A stretch of DNA of 64,000 nucleotides from Chthonomonadaceae bacterium. GTDB lineage: Bacteria > Armatimonadota > Fimbriimonadia > Fimbriimonadales > Fimbriimonadaceae. Positions 17,254 through 27,011 of this stretch are shown here, piece after piece. How positions within the stretch are numbered: position 1 is the first letter of the stretch; each line of letters begins with the position of its first letter. The translations under genes were made by a program, and so were the position numbers. Under the pieces are notes generated by a model, which saw only the letters and a program-made list of their open reading frames with translations, was not told where the DNA came from and ran no database searches. The stretch is taken from positions 1,922,001-1,986,000 of the forward strand of contig CP054189.1 of assembly GCA_015709495.1 (NCBI GenBank). The letters are read 5' to 3'.

Positions 17254-18144
17254 ATGAAGGTCTGGGTGATCGGCCGAGGTCTGCTGGGCTCCGATCTCGT
17301 TGCTGAGCTTGCCGCGCGCGGGCATGTCGTCACCGCTCCATCCAGACGCGACTTCGACATCGCGAACCCGGTCTCCGTCGCACAAATCACCGCGCTCGGA
17401 GATTCGGACCGACCTGACTGGCTCGTGAACTGCGCCGCGTATACGAAGGTCGACCAAGCGGAGTCCGATCGCGACGCCGCCTTCGAGCTGAACGCCTATG
17501 CCCCCGGACTCTTGGCGCAGGCTTGCGCGATGGGGGGGATTCGACTGCTCCACCTCAGCACCGACTTCGTTTTCGACGGGGCGAAGAACGAGCCTTACCT
17601 CGAAACGGACTCAACCGGTCCCCTATGCGCGTACGGTGATTCGAAGCTGCAAGGGGAGCACGCGGTGCTTTCTGCTTCGCCTCATGCCCTCGTCGTACGA
17701 ACGGCATGGCTCTTCGGTGCCAACGGCCCCTGCTTTCCCAAGAGCATCCTCAGTGCCTGGACCGCTCGAAAAGCTCTCCGAGTTGTGGCCGACCAGGTCG
17801 GCTCGCCGACGTACACGCGGCATCTTTCCGCATTGCTTGAAGAGTTGATGAAGATCGGCCCACCGGGAGGGATTCTGCACTGCGCCGGTCCGGAAGCGGC
17901 CAGTTGGCATGAGCTTGCCGTTCGGACGTTGCGGGCCTATGCCCGCTTCTTGGGCGAAGAGAGCGAAGAAGTCAATGTGGAGGCGATCTCTTCGTCGGAT
18001 TGGCCCACCGCTGCCCGGCGGCCAGCGTATAGCGTCCTTTCGAATGAAAAGTGCTGCGCTTTGGGCGTCCCGCCCATGCCTCCCCTCGAACAGGCCCTCG
18101 ATGAATTCATCGAGGACCTTTCGAAGCGGAATTCGGGCGATTAG
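17254..18144 (+). CDS. rfbD: dTDP-4-dehydrorhamnose reductase-like (RmlD) protein
   Basis: 296 residues, typical for RmlD. The nucleotide site is VIGRGLLGSDL at the N-terminus. NCAAYTKVDQAESD, LHLSTDFVFDG and the catalytic YGDSK (Tyr-x-x-x-Lys) follow, and RTAWLFG and SPTYTRHL match the substrate end. It reduces dTDP-4-keto-L-rhamnose to dTDP-rhamnose, or a related sugar nucleotide. No other rml gene is next to it, so the exact substrate is uncertain. It starts 17 bases after gcvPA and may be on the same transcript. Confidence 0.85.
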   Translation: MKVWVIGRGLLGSDLVAELAARGHVVTAPSRRDFDIANPVSVAQITALGDSDRPDWLVNCAAYTKVDQAESDRDAAFELNAYAPGLLAQACAMGGIRLLHLSTDFVFDGAKNEPYLETDSTGPLCAYGDSKLQGEHAVLSASPHALVVRTAWLFGANGPCFPKSILSAWTARKALRVVADQVGSPTYTRHLSALLEELMKIGPPGGILHCAGPEAASWHELAVRTLRAYARFLGEESEEVNVEAISSSDWPTAARRPAYSVLSNEKCCALGVPPMPPLEQALDEFIEDLSKRNSGD

Positions 18145-18725
18145 CCCTTCGGAGCGGTCATGGGCTTGGGCGTCTGAATCTTGTCCTTGACGCCTGCCGC
18201 GTACTTCGCAGGGTCTGCGCTCAACGGGCCGAGACACCCGGCGCAGCAAACGTAGTAGCGAACGCCTTCAAAGTCGACGTAGCCTCCGGCCGAAGCGTAG
18301 TCCTTGACGACCTCTTTTTGCACCGGGCAGAAGAGGACTTCCTTCTTGGGCTGAGTTGCGTACGTCTTCGGGCTCGCCTTGAACTTCGTCAGGTTCTCCC
18401 CGCTGAGGAACAGGTACCGGACGCCGCCGAAATCCATCGACGCCTTGGAATTCTTCTCAACGATCGGCTTTCGGGCGACCGGGTCGAAAAGCGAGACGCC
18501 TAAGACCTTGCCCTTGTTCGATTCCTTGGCCAAAGCCTTTGCGGGATCGCCTTCGAACGTGCCCTTGCACCCTGGGCAGCAGTACCGATATCGGACTCCG
18601 TTGTAATCCGTCGCTGCGCTATCGGCAGAGATGGGCGAACCCATGATGGGGCAAATGACCGGTTCTTCGGCGATGGCCGGCATCAGAACCGCGACGAACG
18701 CGGCGACAGTGCTTGTAAGTATCAT
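18141..18725 (-). CDS. Exported protein with three YHS-like modules
   Basis: 194 residues with a signal peptide (residues 1-20). Three modules of about 50 residues repeat the pattern hydrophobic-C-P-[IV]-x(n)-G-V-R-Y-x-x-C-C-x-G-C-x(6-9)-D-P-A-K. Module 1 holds Cys25, Cys49, Cys50 and Cys53. Module 2 (about 76-122) keeps the fold pattern GGVRYLFLSGEN but has no cysteine. Module 3 holds Cys133, Cys160, Cys161 and Cys164. YHS-type modules are often found in metal-handling proteins, so an envelope role with copper or another soft metal is possible but unproven. The gene ends against rfbD with a 4-base overlap. Confidence 0.8.
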   Translation of the reverse strand: MILTSTVAAFVAVLMPAIAEEPVICPIMGSPISADSAATDYNGVRYRYCCPGCKGTFEGDPAKALAKESNKGKVLGVSLFDPVARKPIVEKNSKASMDFGGVRYLFLSGENLTKFKASPKTYATQPKKEVLFCPVQKEVVKDYASAGGYVDFEGVRYYVCCAGCLGPLSADPAKYAAGVKDKIQTPKPMTAPKG

Positions 18726-18841
18726 GTTGAATTCTCCTAACGGTTTCGGCGAAGAAAAGCTCCTTGCCGTTCTATCCTGACAATGCTACCGAATCAACGC
18801 TAGTTCCCGGAACTACCGGCTCCGCGCATCGCAACGGCGGC

Positions 18842-19840
18842 TCAGGCTCGGAATTGCCCGAGGAACCGGAGGTCGTTTTCTAAGAAGAACCGAAGGTCTT
18901 CGACGCCGTAATCCATCATGGGGATTCGTTCCACCCCGAGACCAAACGCCCACCCTGAGTACCGCTCGGTGTCGATCCCGAACGACTCCAGAATCTTGGG
19001 GTGAATGAGCCCTGCGCCGCCGAGTTCGAGCCATGCGCCTCCGAACAGCTTGGGAGTCGAGATCGCGTAATCGACTCCTGGTTCGACGAACGGGAAAAAG
19101 TCAGGTCGAAAGCGAATCTCGACCTCATCGCCGAACATGGCCCTCGTGAAGACGCCAAGGGTTCCTTTGAGGTGAGCCATCGAAACTCCCTCATCGACCA
19201 TGAACGCGTCCACCTGGTGAAAGGTGTGGCTGTGTGTGCGGTCCACGGCCTCGTTGCGGAAGGTACGACCGACCGTGAAGAATCGCAGCGGAGGCTGAAA
19301 CCGCTCGAACACCCTGCCTTGAATGGCCGTGCATTGAGTTCGAAGGACCTTGTCGTCCGCAAGATAGAACGTGTCTTGTTCGTCGATGGCCGGGTGGTCG
19401 GGAGGATAGTTGAGAACGTCGAAGTTGTAGCGGAAATCCTCTAACTCCGGGCCTTCGAAGTACTGGAACCCCATCCCTCCGAGCACCTCTCGAATCCGGT
19501 TCTCGGTCTGCTGGAGCACATGCTCGTAGCCTCTCGGAAGGGGGCGGGAGGGAAGGGTGACATCGATGCGCTCGCTCTCAAACCTCTTTTCGTGCTCCGC
19601 AGCTTTGATTTGGGGCTCGCGCTCGGCGAGGAGCGATTCGATGCGGCTGCGAGCCTCGTTGACGCGCTGCCCAAACTTGGGCCGCTCCTCTGGTGACAGC
19701 CCTCCAATCCCCCGCATCAGGCCCGTAATCAGGCCCGACTTGCCCAAGTAGCGGATTTCAGCGTCCCTCAGGTCTGAGGTGGAAGTCGCCGACTGAATCG
19801 TCCGCTCGGCCTCCGAAACGAGGTTCTGGATGTCGTCCAT
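18842..19840 (-). CDS. pheS: Phenylalanyl-tRNA synthetase alpha subunit
   Basis: 332 residues from the ATG at 19840; the frame is open to 19999, but the upstream part has no family match and overlaps the start of the transhydrogenase gene. The N-terminal coiled coil (about 1-80) is followed by class II motif 2 in FRNEAVDRTHSHTFHQVDAFMVD and motif 3 in GWAFGLGVERIPMMDYGVEDLRFF. It charges tRNA-Phe as part of an alpha2-beta2 enzyme. pheT, normally next to it, is not adjacent: the next gene is the YHS protein. Confidence 0.95.
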   Translation of the reverse strand: MDDIQNLVSEAERTIQSATSTSDLRDAEIRYLGKSGLITGLMRGIGGLSPEERPKFGQRVNEARSRIESLLAEREPQIKAAEHEKRFESERIDVTLPSRPLPRGYEHVLQQTENRIREVLGGMGFQYFEGPELEDFRYNFDVLNYPPDHPAIDEQDTFYLADDKVLRTQCTAIQGRVFERFQPPLRFFTVGRTFRNEAVDRTHSHTFHQVDAFMVDEGVSMAHLKGTLGVFTRAMFGDEVEIRFRPDFFPFVEPGVDYAISTPKLFGGAWLELGGAGLIHPKILESFGIDTERYSGWAFGLGVERIPMMDYGVEDLRFFLENDLRFLGQFRA

Positions 19841-19980
19841 GAAGGGAATAGGTATGGCGCAATTGCCGTTCGGATTGCAAGTGCGGGTTTTTGGACAATT
19901 CCGACAGCGAGGTAAACAATCCTGGCTCCTCGAACCCGGTATCCTTGAGCCACGCGCACCGAGCAGAGGGAAGATAAGGA

Positions 19981-21135
19981 TTGAACATAGGAGTTCCAAG
20001 AGAAACCGCGCCTGGCGAGGGACGGGTCGCGCTGGTGCCTGATGGCGTCAAGTCGCTCACGGCCCAAGGGCTCACGGTCTTCGTTGAAAAGGGCGCTGGT
20101 TTGGCGTCGCTCGTCTCGGACCCCGAGTACGAAGCAGCGGGAGCAAAGGTCGTTTCCGCGCAAGAGGTGTATTCCCAATCGGAAATGCTCCTCAAGGTTC
20201 TCGGACCCACAGACGGCCGCGCTGGGAGCGAGATCGACCAGATCCGCGAAGGCGCTGCCGTAATCGCGAGCCTGTCGCCGCTGTCGAACCCAGAAACCGT
20301 TCAGCGCTTTATGGGCAAGAAGGTCGTCTCGTTCGCCATGGAGTTGATCCCGCGGATTTCGCGCGCTCAGAGCATGGACGCATTGAGTTCGATGAGTACG
20401 ATCGCGGGCTATCGGGCCGCGTTGCTGACGGCCACGAATCTTCCCAGGTTCTTCCCGATGCTCATGACCGCCTTCGGGACTTTGCCGGCGGCGCGGGTGC
20501 TGGTCATCGGAGCGGGTGTGGCGGGCCTTCAGGCGATCGCCACATGCCGAAGACTCGGCGCGATCGTGGAAGCCTTCGACGTGCGTCCTGCGGTCAAGGA
20601 GCAGATCGAAAGCCTTGGCGCGAAGTTCATTGGACTCTCGCTCCTGACGGAGGAAGCGGAAGATCAAGGGGGCTACGCGAAGGAGGTTTCAGTCGATACT
20701 CATGTGCGGGAGCTGGAGCTCATCGGATCGAGGCTTTCCAAAGTCGATGCGGTGATCACCACGGCGCTCATCCCCGGCAAGCCCGCGCCGGTCCTCATCA
20801 CGCGGGATATGCTCAAGCTGATGCGGCCCGGTTCGGTGATCGTCGACCTCGCTGCGATCAACGGAGGCAACTGCGAGGCCACCGTTCCCGGCGAAACGGT
20901 GGACCTGGACGGGATTCGGATCATTGGCCGCACGGACTTGCTTTCGACGATGGCCGCAGACGCGAGCAAGATGTACTCCAAGAACATCACTTCGTTCCTC
21001 GCCCTGCTCATTCGCGAGGGCAACTTGAACATCGATCTGGAGGATGAGATCGTTCGCTCGACGCTCGTGACTCTGGAAGGAAAGGTTATGCACGAACCGA
21101 CTCGACTGATGCTGGAGCGAGGGGGCAATCCATGA
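19981..21135 (+). CDS. pntA: NAD(P) transhydrogenase alpha subunit 1 (NAD-binding)
   Basis: 384 residues from a TTG preceded by AAGGA. It begins IGVPRETAPGEGRVALVPDGV and holds the dinucleotide loop VIGAGVAGLQAIATCRRLGA, followed by VEAFDVRP and VITTALIPGKPAP. This is domain I of the proton-translocating transhydrogenase, which moves hydride between NADH and NADP+. The alternative, alanine dehydrogenase, is unlikely because the two membrane subunits follow directly. Its TGA overlaps the ATG of the next gene by four bases. Confidence 0.95.
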   Translation: MNIGVPRETAPGEGRVALVPDGVKSLTAQGLTVFVEKGAGLASLVSDPEYEAAGAKVVSAQEVYSQSEMLLKVLGPTDGRAGSEIDQIREGAAVIASLSPLSNPETVQRFMGKKVVSFAMELIPRISRAQSMDALSSMSTIAGYRAALLTATNLPRFFPMLMTAFGTLPAARVLVIGAGVAGLQAIATCRRLGAIVEAFDVRPAVKEQIESLGAKFIGLSLLTEEAEDQGGYAKEVSVDTHVRELELIGSRLSKVDAVITTALIPGKPAPVLITRDMLKLMRPGSVIVDLAAINGGNCEATVPGETVDLDGIRIIGRTDLLSTMAADASKMYSKNITSFLALLIREGNLNIDLEDEIVRSTLVTLEGKVMHEPTRLMLERGGNP

Positions 21136-21446
21136 CCCTGATCGCCGTCATTACCATTTTCATCCTGGCAGTTTTCGTGGGGTTGGAGGTCATCTCCAAG
21201 GTTCCCCAGACGCTGCACACGCCGCTGATGTCGGCAACGAACGCGATTCATGGAGTCATCCTCGTAGGGGGCATCGTCGTCTTGGGACACGCTCATTCGA
21301 CAGCCACGCTCGCGGTCGGATTCGTCGCAGTGGTGTTTGGGACATTGAACGTGCTCGGCGGGTTCGTCGTGACCGACAGGATGTTGGAAATGTTCAAAGG
21401 CAAGCGCAAGAAGGAGGCCAAGGCCGATGTCGCCCGAGCAGACTAA
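21132..21446 (+). CDS. pntAB: NAD(P) transhydrogenase alpha subunit 2 (membrane)
   Basis: 104 residues with three hydrophobic segments (about 3-20, 38-58, 62-84) and the family motif SATNAIHGVILVGG. It supplies part of the membrane proton channel of the split-subunit transhydrogenase. It overlaps its neighbours on both sides (four and 20 bases), which suggests translational coupling. Confidence 0.94.
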   Translation: MTLIAVITIFILAVFVGLEVISKVPQTLHTPLMSATNAIHGVILVGGIVVLGHAHSTATLAVGFVAVVFGTLNVLGGFVVTDRMLEMFKGKRKKEAKADVARAD

Positions 21447-22827
21447 GCAGCTCATTGAAGTCGGCTACTTGGTGGCCGCCGTGTGCTTCATCCTTTCGCT
21501 GAAGCTCCTCAATTCGCCGCTGACGGCTCGGAAGGGCAACGCGTTGGCGGCGGTCGGGATGGCGATTGCTTTGGGCGTGACCTTCGCGCTTCCGGGAATC
21601 AGCAATTGGGGGCTGATTCTGGGTGGGTTCGCAATCGGTTCGGTTCTGGGTGTGGTTTCGGCGCGCAGGGTCGCGATGACCGCGATGCCGCAAATGGTCG
21701 CCTTGCTCAACGGGCTGGGCGGCGGCGCGGTCGCTCTTGTCGCGCTGGTCGAGTTTCTCGAAAGCAACCAAGGCGCGGGCTTGGATTCCATCGGGCTTGT
21801 GACGGCGGTGCTGAGCGCGATCATCGGAAGTGTGAGTTTCTCGGGCAGCGTCATCGCTTTCGGCAAGCTCCAGGAGTTGATCACGAGCCGCGCTGTGACC
21901 GGAGTTCTCCTCAAGGTTGCGACGTTCATCGCACTGGCCGGGATCATCGGAATCGCGCTGTCGCTTACCCTCGGTACGCCCCGCATCGAGGCGTTTCTCC
22001 TTCTGCTCGGCCTTTCGGTCGCGTTGGGCGTGCTTGGCGTCATCCCGATCGGCGGGGCAGACATGCCCGTCGTCATCTCGCTGTTGAACTCCTTTACGGG
22101 TTGCGCAGCCGGGCTTGCGGGCTTTGTTCTCGGCAACACGGCGCTGCTGATCGGAGGCGGCCTTGTCGGTGCGAGCGGCCTGATCCTCACGCTTCAGATG
22201 TGCAGCGCCATGAACCGCTCGCTCGAAAACGTGCTTTTTGGAGCTTTTGGAGCGACGACCTCCTCGGCAATGGGGGGCTCTGGGGCGACTGGGACCGTTC
22301 GCAACTACTCAGTCGAGGACGCGGCGATCATGTTCTCGAACGCCTCAAGCGTGGTGATCGTGCCTGGATATGGCCTTGCCGTCGCCCAGGCGCAGCACGT
22401 CGTCAAGGAGCTTGCCAACAAACTTGCAGGGATGGGAATCGACGTGAAGTTCGCCGTACACTCAGTCGCGGGACGGATGCCAGGGCATATGAACGTTCTC
22501 CTCGCGGAGGCCGACGTGCCCTACGATCAGCTCTACGATATCGATCAGATCAACCCGCTGTTTCCTGAGACCGATGTTGCGCTCGTCGTCGGCGCTAACG
22601 ACGTCGTCAATCCGTCGGCGCGTTACGATAAGGCCAGCCCGGTCTACGGAATGCCGATCCTCGACGTCGACAAGGCGCAGAACTGCATCGTCATCAAGCG
22701 AAGCATGAAGCCGGGGTTTGCAGGGATCGACAACGAGCTGTTCGTGATGCCGAATACGTCGATGGTGTTCGGCGACGCCAAGCAGGTGATCACCAAGATG
22801 GTCGCGGCGCTCGAACCCTACGCGTAG
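21427..22827 (+). CDS. pntB: NAD(P) transhydrogenase beta subunit
   Basis: 466 residues. The first ~290 form about nine membrane helices, with the channel segment MVALLNGLGGGAVALVA and PVVISLLNSFTGCAAGLAGF. The last ~170 are the NADP-binding domain III: VVIVPGYGLAVAQAQHVVKE, the VHSVAGRMPGHMNVLLAEA loop, and VALVVGANDVVNPSAR. It completes the pnt operon, which uses the proton gradient to make NADPH. Confidence 0.97.
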   Translation: MSPEQTKQLIEVGYLVAAVCFILSLKLLNSPLTARKGNALAAVGMAIALGVTFALPGISNWGLILGGFAIGSVLGVVSARRVAMTAMPQMVALLNGLGGGAVALVALVEFLESNQGAGLDSIGLVTAVLSAIIGSVSFSGSVIAFGKLQELITSRAVTGVLLKVATFIALAGIIGIALSLTLGTPRIEAFLLLLGLSVALGVLGVIPIGGADMPVVISLLNSFTGCAAGLAGFVLGNTALLIGGGLVGASGLILTLQMCSAMNRSLENVLFGAFGATTSSAMGGSGATGTVRNYSVEDAAIMFSNASSVVIVPGYGLAVAQAQHVVKELANKLAGMGIDVKFAVHSVAGRMPGHMNVLLAEADVPYDQLYDIDQINPLFPETDVALVVGANDVVNPSARYDKASPVYGMPILDVDKAQNCIVIKRSMKPGFAGIDNELFVMPNTSMVFGDAKQVITKMVAALEPYA

Positions 22828-22828
22828 G

Positions 22829-24250
22829 CTACTTGTCGGACACCCACTTTGCGTGGCCATCGGCAAACACGACGGCGCGACCTCCAGGGCCGACCACGTA
22901 TCCCATTTCGGTATCGGCCGGGTTCTGAATCGAGGCCATGTCTCCGCCCCCGAACGTATAGACGAACCCCTTGAGGACCTCTCGATTCTTGACATACGGC
23001 GACAGCAAGTCTTCCACGTTGTCGGTCTTCGAAGGAAAGCGCTCGTCGTTGTCGGTGGCATACATGATCAGCGCCACCCCAGCCATCTTCGCTTTCATTA
23101 GAACTTCGTTACGCAGTTGCTGTTCGAGCTTCTCGATGAACTCGTCGATGGGCGCGGGGGTGATCGGGCGGATAAGGGCGACGCCCCGCGAAACCACGAG
23201 CACTTCTTCTCCAGTGGGCGACAGAGAAGCGGAACTCGCATCGAATTCGATCAGCGCGGCGTTCCCGTATTGGGCAGGGACCTTAGGATTCCTGGGTGGC
23301 GCAGGCGCCTGCCCTCGCACTTCCTCACCTGGCGCAACTTGGGGGACGAGCATAGCGGTGTTGGGCAATCCAGCGGCGTTGCCCCCCAGCGCAACCCTCA
23401 ACGGGCCGTCGAGGCGTTCACGTTCATAAAACACGTTGCCTCTTGGGCCTGGAAGGGGGGAGACCCTTCCCGTGGTGGCGTCAAGTTCGTACCAAGCTTG
23501 CGAGGCCTTGCCTTGGGAGAATTCCGTGGTCCAAACCACGAGCTTGTTGGGTGCGACGGACCAAGCCGCGTCCGCCATACCGGAAGGTAGCGGGATCGCG
23601 GGGCCGAGGCCCGACCTGGGGTCGTAAACGTGAGCGGAATTCTCCGTGGCGCTCAGACTGGAAAGGTCAGTCGTTGGCTGGCTCAGCCGGCTCAACGCGA
23701 TGAGAGCTTGCGGGCCCTTGGTCACGACGCGAATTCGAGGACCTGTACCCGCTTTCGATTCCGGTGAGTCCCAAAGGAGGCGAGCCGTTCCCGAAGACTC
23801 GCTGACTTCGAAGAGGAGGACCTTGGAAACGCCGCCAACGCCGTCCGCTCGATACAGCATGACCTCGGCCAATGCGAAGCCGGAGTCGCCCAGGTTATGG
23901 ACTTCGCCCGAGGCTGAATGCCAGGAGCCTAGGTTCAGAGTCGACTGCTTCGAGCGGCTCTTCCGGTCCCAAACCGAGAGTTCGAAGCGGAACGGTTCGG
24001 GAAGCTTGCCGGACTTCTGGGCGGCGGCCTCCATTTCGTTGGGAAACGACGCCCCGGGTGCCCTCAACACGATCACCTTCTTGCCGCTTCCTACCCAGCC
24101 GCAGTAGCTCACCAACGAATCCGCCACAACGACCGAAGGAGAAACGAGCCCGTAGGCGCGTTCACCGACGACTACCCACTGATTGGGGTCGAAGCGCTGC
24201 GCGGGCGCGAGGGCTGAGAGGAAGACGAGCCCGCTCACAAGAGACTTCAT
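22829..24250 (-). CDS. Secreted protein with H-X9-DG type (DUF1559-like) C-terminus
   Basis: 473 residues from the ATG at 24250, which gives a signal peptide (MKSLVSGLVFLSALAPAQ); the frame is open further upstream. Residues 20-330 look like a beta-rich WD/propeller-like region with no motif I recognise. The last ~110 residues (EVLMKAKMAGVALIMYATDNDERFP through VVFADGHAKWV) match the H-X9-DG end of prepilin-like proteins of Planctomycetes and Armatimonadota, but the N-terminal pilin helix is missing. It is last in a four-gene unit, 29 bases after the M14 peptidase gene. Confidence 0.8.
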   Translation of the reverse strand: MKSLVSGLVFLSALAPAQRFDPNQWVVVGERAYGLVSPSVVVADSLVSYCGWVGSGKKVIVLRAPGASFPNEMEAAAQKSGKLPEPFRFELSVWDRKSRSKQSTLNLGSWHSASGEVHNLGDSGFALAEVMLYRADGVGGVSKVLLFEVSESSGTARLLWDSPESKAGTGPRIRVVTKGPQALIALSRLSQPTTDLSSLSATENSAHVYDPRSGLGPAIPLPSGMADAAWSVAPNKLVVWTTEFSQGKASQAWYELDATTGRVSPLPGPRGNVFYERERLDGPLRVALGGNAAGLPNTAMLVPQVAPGEEVRGQAPAPPRNPKVPAQYGNAALIEFDASSASLSPTGEEVLVVSRGVALIRPITPAPIDEFIEKLEQQLRNEVLMKAKMAGVALIMYATDNDERFPSKTDNVEDLLSPYVKNREVLKGFVYTFGGGDMASIQNPADTEMGYVVGPGGRAVVFADGHAKWVSDK

Positions 24251-24279
24251 ACGGATAGCATACGACATCATGCTCGGGC

Positions 24280-26964
24280 TCACTTGGAACCTTGAGGTGC
24301 TTTGGGGGAGAACAGCGAGTTGAAGACGAACTTGAACGAACCGTGGGTCTGCCCTCGGAAGAGAACCTCAGGCCCAAGAAGCAGCAATCGCCCTTTGCCG
24401 ACGCTTATCGAGAGGGCCGCGATTGCGTCTTTCAGTTGGCCTTGGCCCCACGCCCAACCGCTCCGCAAGGGGGTCTCAGAGTCGAACCACGCCAACTTCC
24501 GGATCATAGAGGGATCGGCATCCGCGCGAATTGCAAACGCCGGACTGTTGTCGAACATCACATCGACTGTGGCCGGCAGTCCGTAGCACTCCGGCTCCGA
24601 ATCCTCGACCCTCACGCGTAGAACCGAACCCGGAACGAAGAACTTGTCGCGGCCCAGCGGACGTGGGGAAGGCCCAGATCGGTCGACCAGAGCACTCTCC
24701 ACGGGAAGGCCCAGCCTTTGGGCGATTCCGGTAGCCGAGCCTATCGCGACCACCGTCCCACCCGCCTCCAGGAATTGCCGCACTTGAGGGAGCGATTCGC
24801 CGAGGGTGAGGTTGCCCATTCGCCCCTTCCATTCTAAGGGAATCGTTGGGTCGTCGGGCGTCCGCGCCTGAGGGCCGCCCCCACCCGAAGACCCGAAGGT
24901 CGCTCCGTCGGGCAGAATGAGGACGTCGTACTTGGCGAGCGCCCCCGCGTCGATCTCCGGCGGAAACGCCACATCGAAATCGAACTCGAACTGCTCCAGT
25001 ATCCACCGAGTCCATCCCGAAGTCATCGAACCTCCATATCGATCCCAGAGCGCTATCCTGTTTCGAGACACGGGCACGTGCGTCCCACGTGGGCGCCCCG
25101 CAACCCCTCGGAACCTTACACCCACTTCGTTGGCGATCTTTGCGATCTTCGGCCTTAGGCCCTCGGCTTCAGGTACGTAGAAGGAGCCTCCGAGAACAGG
25201 AACCTCGCCCTGTGCTTCGGAGCCGGAGACACGAAACACCGAAACCCCGTCTCTCAGCAACCGGTTCACGGCGACGAAGCTGTCGTTGACTCGCGGGTCG
25301 AGAACGTACCCAGCCGGTAGGCCCCGAGGGGAGCTCACCATTCCGGTCGGTTTGGCCGCACGGCCCGAAATGGCCGTCGCGTCGAATCTCGGGGGGTCGA
25401 GGACTCTCAGAAAGTCGATGCCGAAGGTGAAGGCGGGCGTCCAGCCTGCGCTGTCATAAGGTGGGGTTGGCGGTCCACCTTGGTAAGCGAAGTCGTCCGG
25501 GTGAACTTGCGGTTCGAACATGCTGAGGATATGCGGGCGATAGGCCTGGGCAAGGCGGACCAAGTACGAACCGGCCGGGACCAGGCGTCCGTCGATCTGG
25601 ACGGCCTGCCTCGTGCGCTCGATTTCGATCCCCGTATCGATCAGCATGTTGACGAACTTCACTGCTGTGCCGAAGTCGGGTTGATCGCTGGGGATCAAAT
25701 AAAGCTTGGCGTCCCGATCTTCCGGGCGCCTGATCTCCTGGAGGGAGTTCGCCGCAGCGATCCGCCGGGGATGGGGCGTCCATGTGTCGGATAGCCCTTT
25801 CTCTATGGAGTTTCGGCCCATTCTCCATACGTTCAGGAGGAGCGACTCCCGATACCGCGACGCGTAGTCGAGAATCGCGTAGTTCGCCGTAATCGAATAC
25901 TCGACGGATTGGCGCAGCCTCCACGTTTGGGGCTCGATGGGAAAAGGCAGGTCCATCGAAGGAAGCTGGCGCTCCCGTCGGAAGGGCACCTGGATCGGAT
26001 TGGGACTGCCGATGGTTTCGGTGAGGATCCCGACCATATTGTGGTAGTAGGTCGTGGTGCGCAAGCCCCCATTCCACCAAGCGGAGTAGGAAGCTCCGGA
26101 GCGCATGGTGACGCCGGGCTTGTTCTCCGCGATGAAGCGTTGGTGCATCGCCGCGCTGACGGCATCGAGTGTGACGCGGCACAGCGGGTCGCATTCATAA
26201 GGGAACGGGTCGCGGAAGGGCGGAGCGAACATGACCGTCCCTGCCGGTCCGGTCTGGTGGTGGTTGTAGACGATTTGGGGATACCACTCGTGATACAAGA
26301 CCCGATTCATGTTTCTGGTTTCGGGTTGGGTCGAGGCGTAGAAATCGCGGTTGTTGTCGTGCCCGATGTACTTCTGGTAAAGCCTGGGGACGCCTCCAGC
26401 CGACCGCGTTTCGGGCGGAGACTTCCTCATGTACCAGTTGGCCACGAGGTCATGACCGTCGGGGTTGGCGTGTACGAGGAGGATGATGCAGTCATCAAGA
26501 ATGCGCCGGGTCTCAGGGTCGTCACGCTGGACGAGCACGTAGGCCATTTCGGCGAGGGCTTGCGCGCAAAGGACCTCGGTGGCATGGAGCCCGCCGTCGA
26601 TCCAGACGACCGATTTGCCCTCTCTTGCCAGTTCGCGAGCCGCCTTTTCATCGGCGTCCTTCGCCCGTGAAAGTCGGCCGGAGATCTCTCGGAACCTATC
26701 GAGCCGACGCGCATTTTCGGGGGAGGTCACGACCGCCATGAACTGATCCCGACCCTCTGCGGTCTTGCCGACGATGACCAGTTGCAGCCGGCTCGACTCG
26801 GCGTCGAGCTTCTTCAAATAGGCCACATATTGCTCGTAATTGATGAGGTGGTAGTCAGCGCCGAGTGGGTGTCCGAAAAACGACTCAGGCGGGGTCACGC
26901 GCAACTGGCAGAGGACCGCAGCCGGGAGGAAAGCTAACCAAAAGAACGACAGTCGTGAGTTCAT
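24280..26964 (-). CDS. Secreted M14-family zinc carboxypeptidase
   Basis: 894 residues from the ATG at 26964, which opens with a signal peptide (MNSRLSFFWLAFLPAAVLCQ). The frame continues upstream to 27510 but there overlaps the DUF2207 gene. Residues 40-400 are the carboxypeptidase domain: the His127-x-x-Glu130 zinc pair in DGGLHATEVL, the substrate Arg region NPDGHDLVANWYMRKSP, HDNNRDFY, and a His pair in VYNHHQTGP for the third ligand. The remaining 450 residues are unassigned; YDVLILPDGATFG and VAIGSATGIAQRLGLP near residues 690-760 resemble a class I amidotransferase-like fold. It lies 47 bases after DUF2207. Confidence 0.9.
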   Translation of the reverse strand: MNSRLSFFWLAFLPAAVLCQLRVTPPESFFGHPLGADYHLINYEQYVAYLKKLDAESSRLQLVIVGKTAEGRDQFMAVVTSPENARRLDRFREISGRLSRAKDADEKAARELAREGKSVVWIDGGLHATEVLCAQALAEMAYVLVQRDDPETRRILDDCIILLVHANPDGHDLVANWYMRKSPPETRSAGGVPRLYQKYIGHDNNRDFYASTQPETRNMNRVLYHEWYPQIVYNHHQTGPAGTVMFAPPFRDPFPYECDPLCRVTLDAVSAAMHQRFIAENKPGVTMRSGASYSAWWNGGLRTTTYYHNMVGILTETIGSPNPIQVPFRRERQLPSMDLPFPIEPQTWRLRQSVEYSITANYAILDYASRYRESLLLNVWRMGRNSIEKGLSDTWTPHPRRIAAANSLQEIRRPEDRDAKLYLIPSDQPDFGTAVKFVNMLIDTGIEIERTRQAVQIDGRLVPAGSYLVRLAQAYRPHILSMFEPQVHPDDFAYQGGPPTPPYDSAGWTPAFTFGIDFLRVLDPPRFDATAISGRAAKPTGMVSSPRGLPAGYVLDPRVNDSFVAVNRLLRDGVSVFRVSGSEAQGEVPVLGGSFYVPEAEGLRPKIAKIANEVGVRFRGVAGRPRGTHVPVSRNRIALWDRYGGSMTSGWTRWILEQFEFDFDVAFPPEIDAGALAKYDVLILPDGATFGSSGGGGPQARTPDDPTIPLEWKGRMGNLTLGESLPQVRQFLEAGGTVVAIGSATGIAQRLGLPVESALVDRSGPSPRPLGRDKFFVPGSVLRVRVEDSEPECYGLPATVDVMFDNSPAFAIRADADPSMIRKLAWFDSETPLRSGWAWGQGQLKDAIAALSISVGKGRLLLLGPEVLFRGQTHGSFKFVFNSLFSPKAPQGSK

Positions 26965-27011
26965 GGGATGTATCCGCTTTCGATGGCCGAGCTTGGGAGT
27001 CCTGCTCGATC

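Noticed and set aside
19841-19999. A longer pheS start at 19999
   Set aside because: The added 53 residues are Cys/Arg-rich, unlike any PheS N-terminus, and the frame would overlap the start of the transhydrogenase operon.
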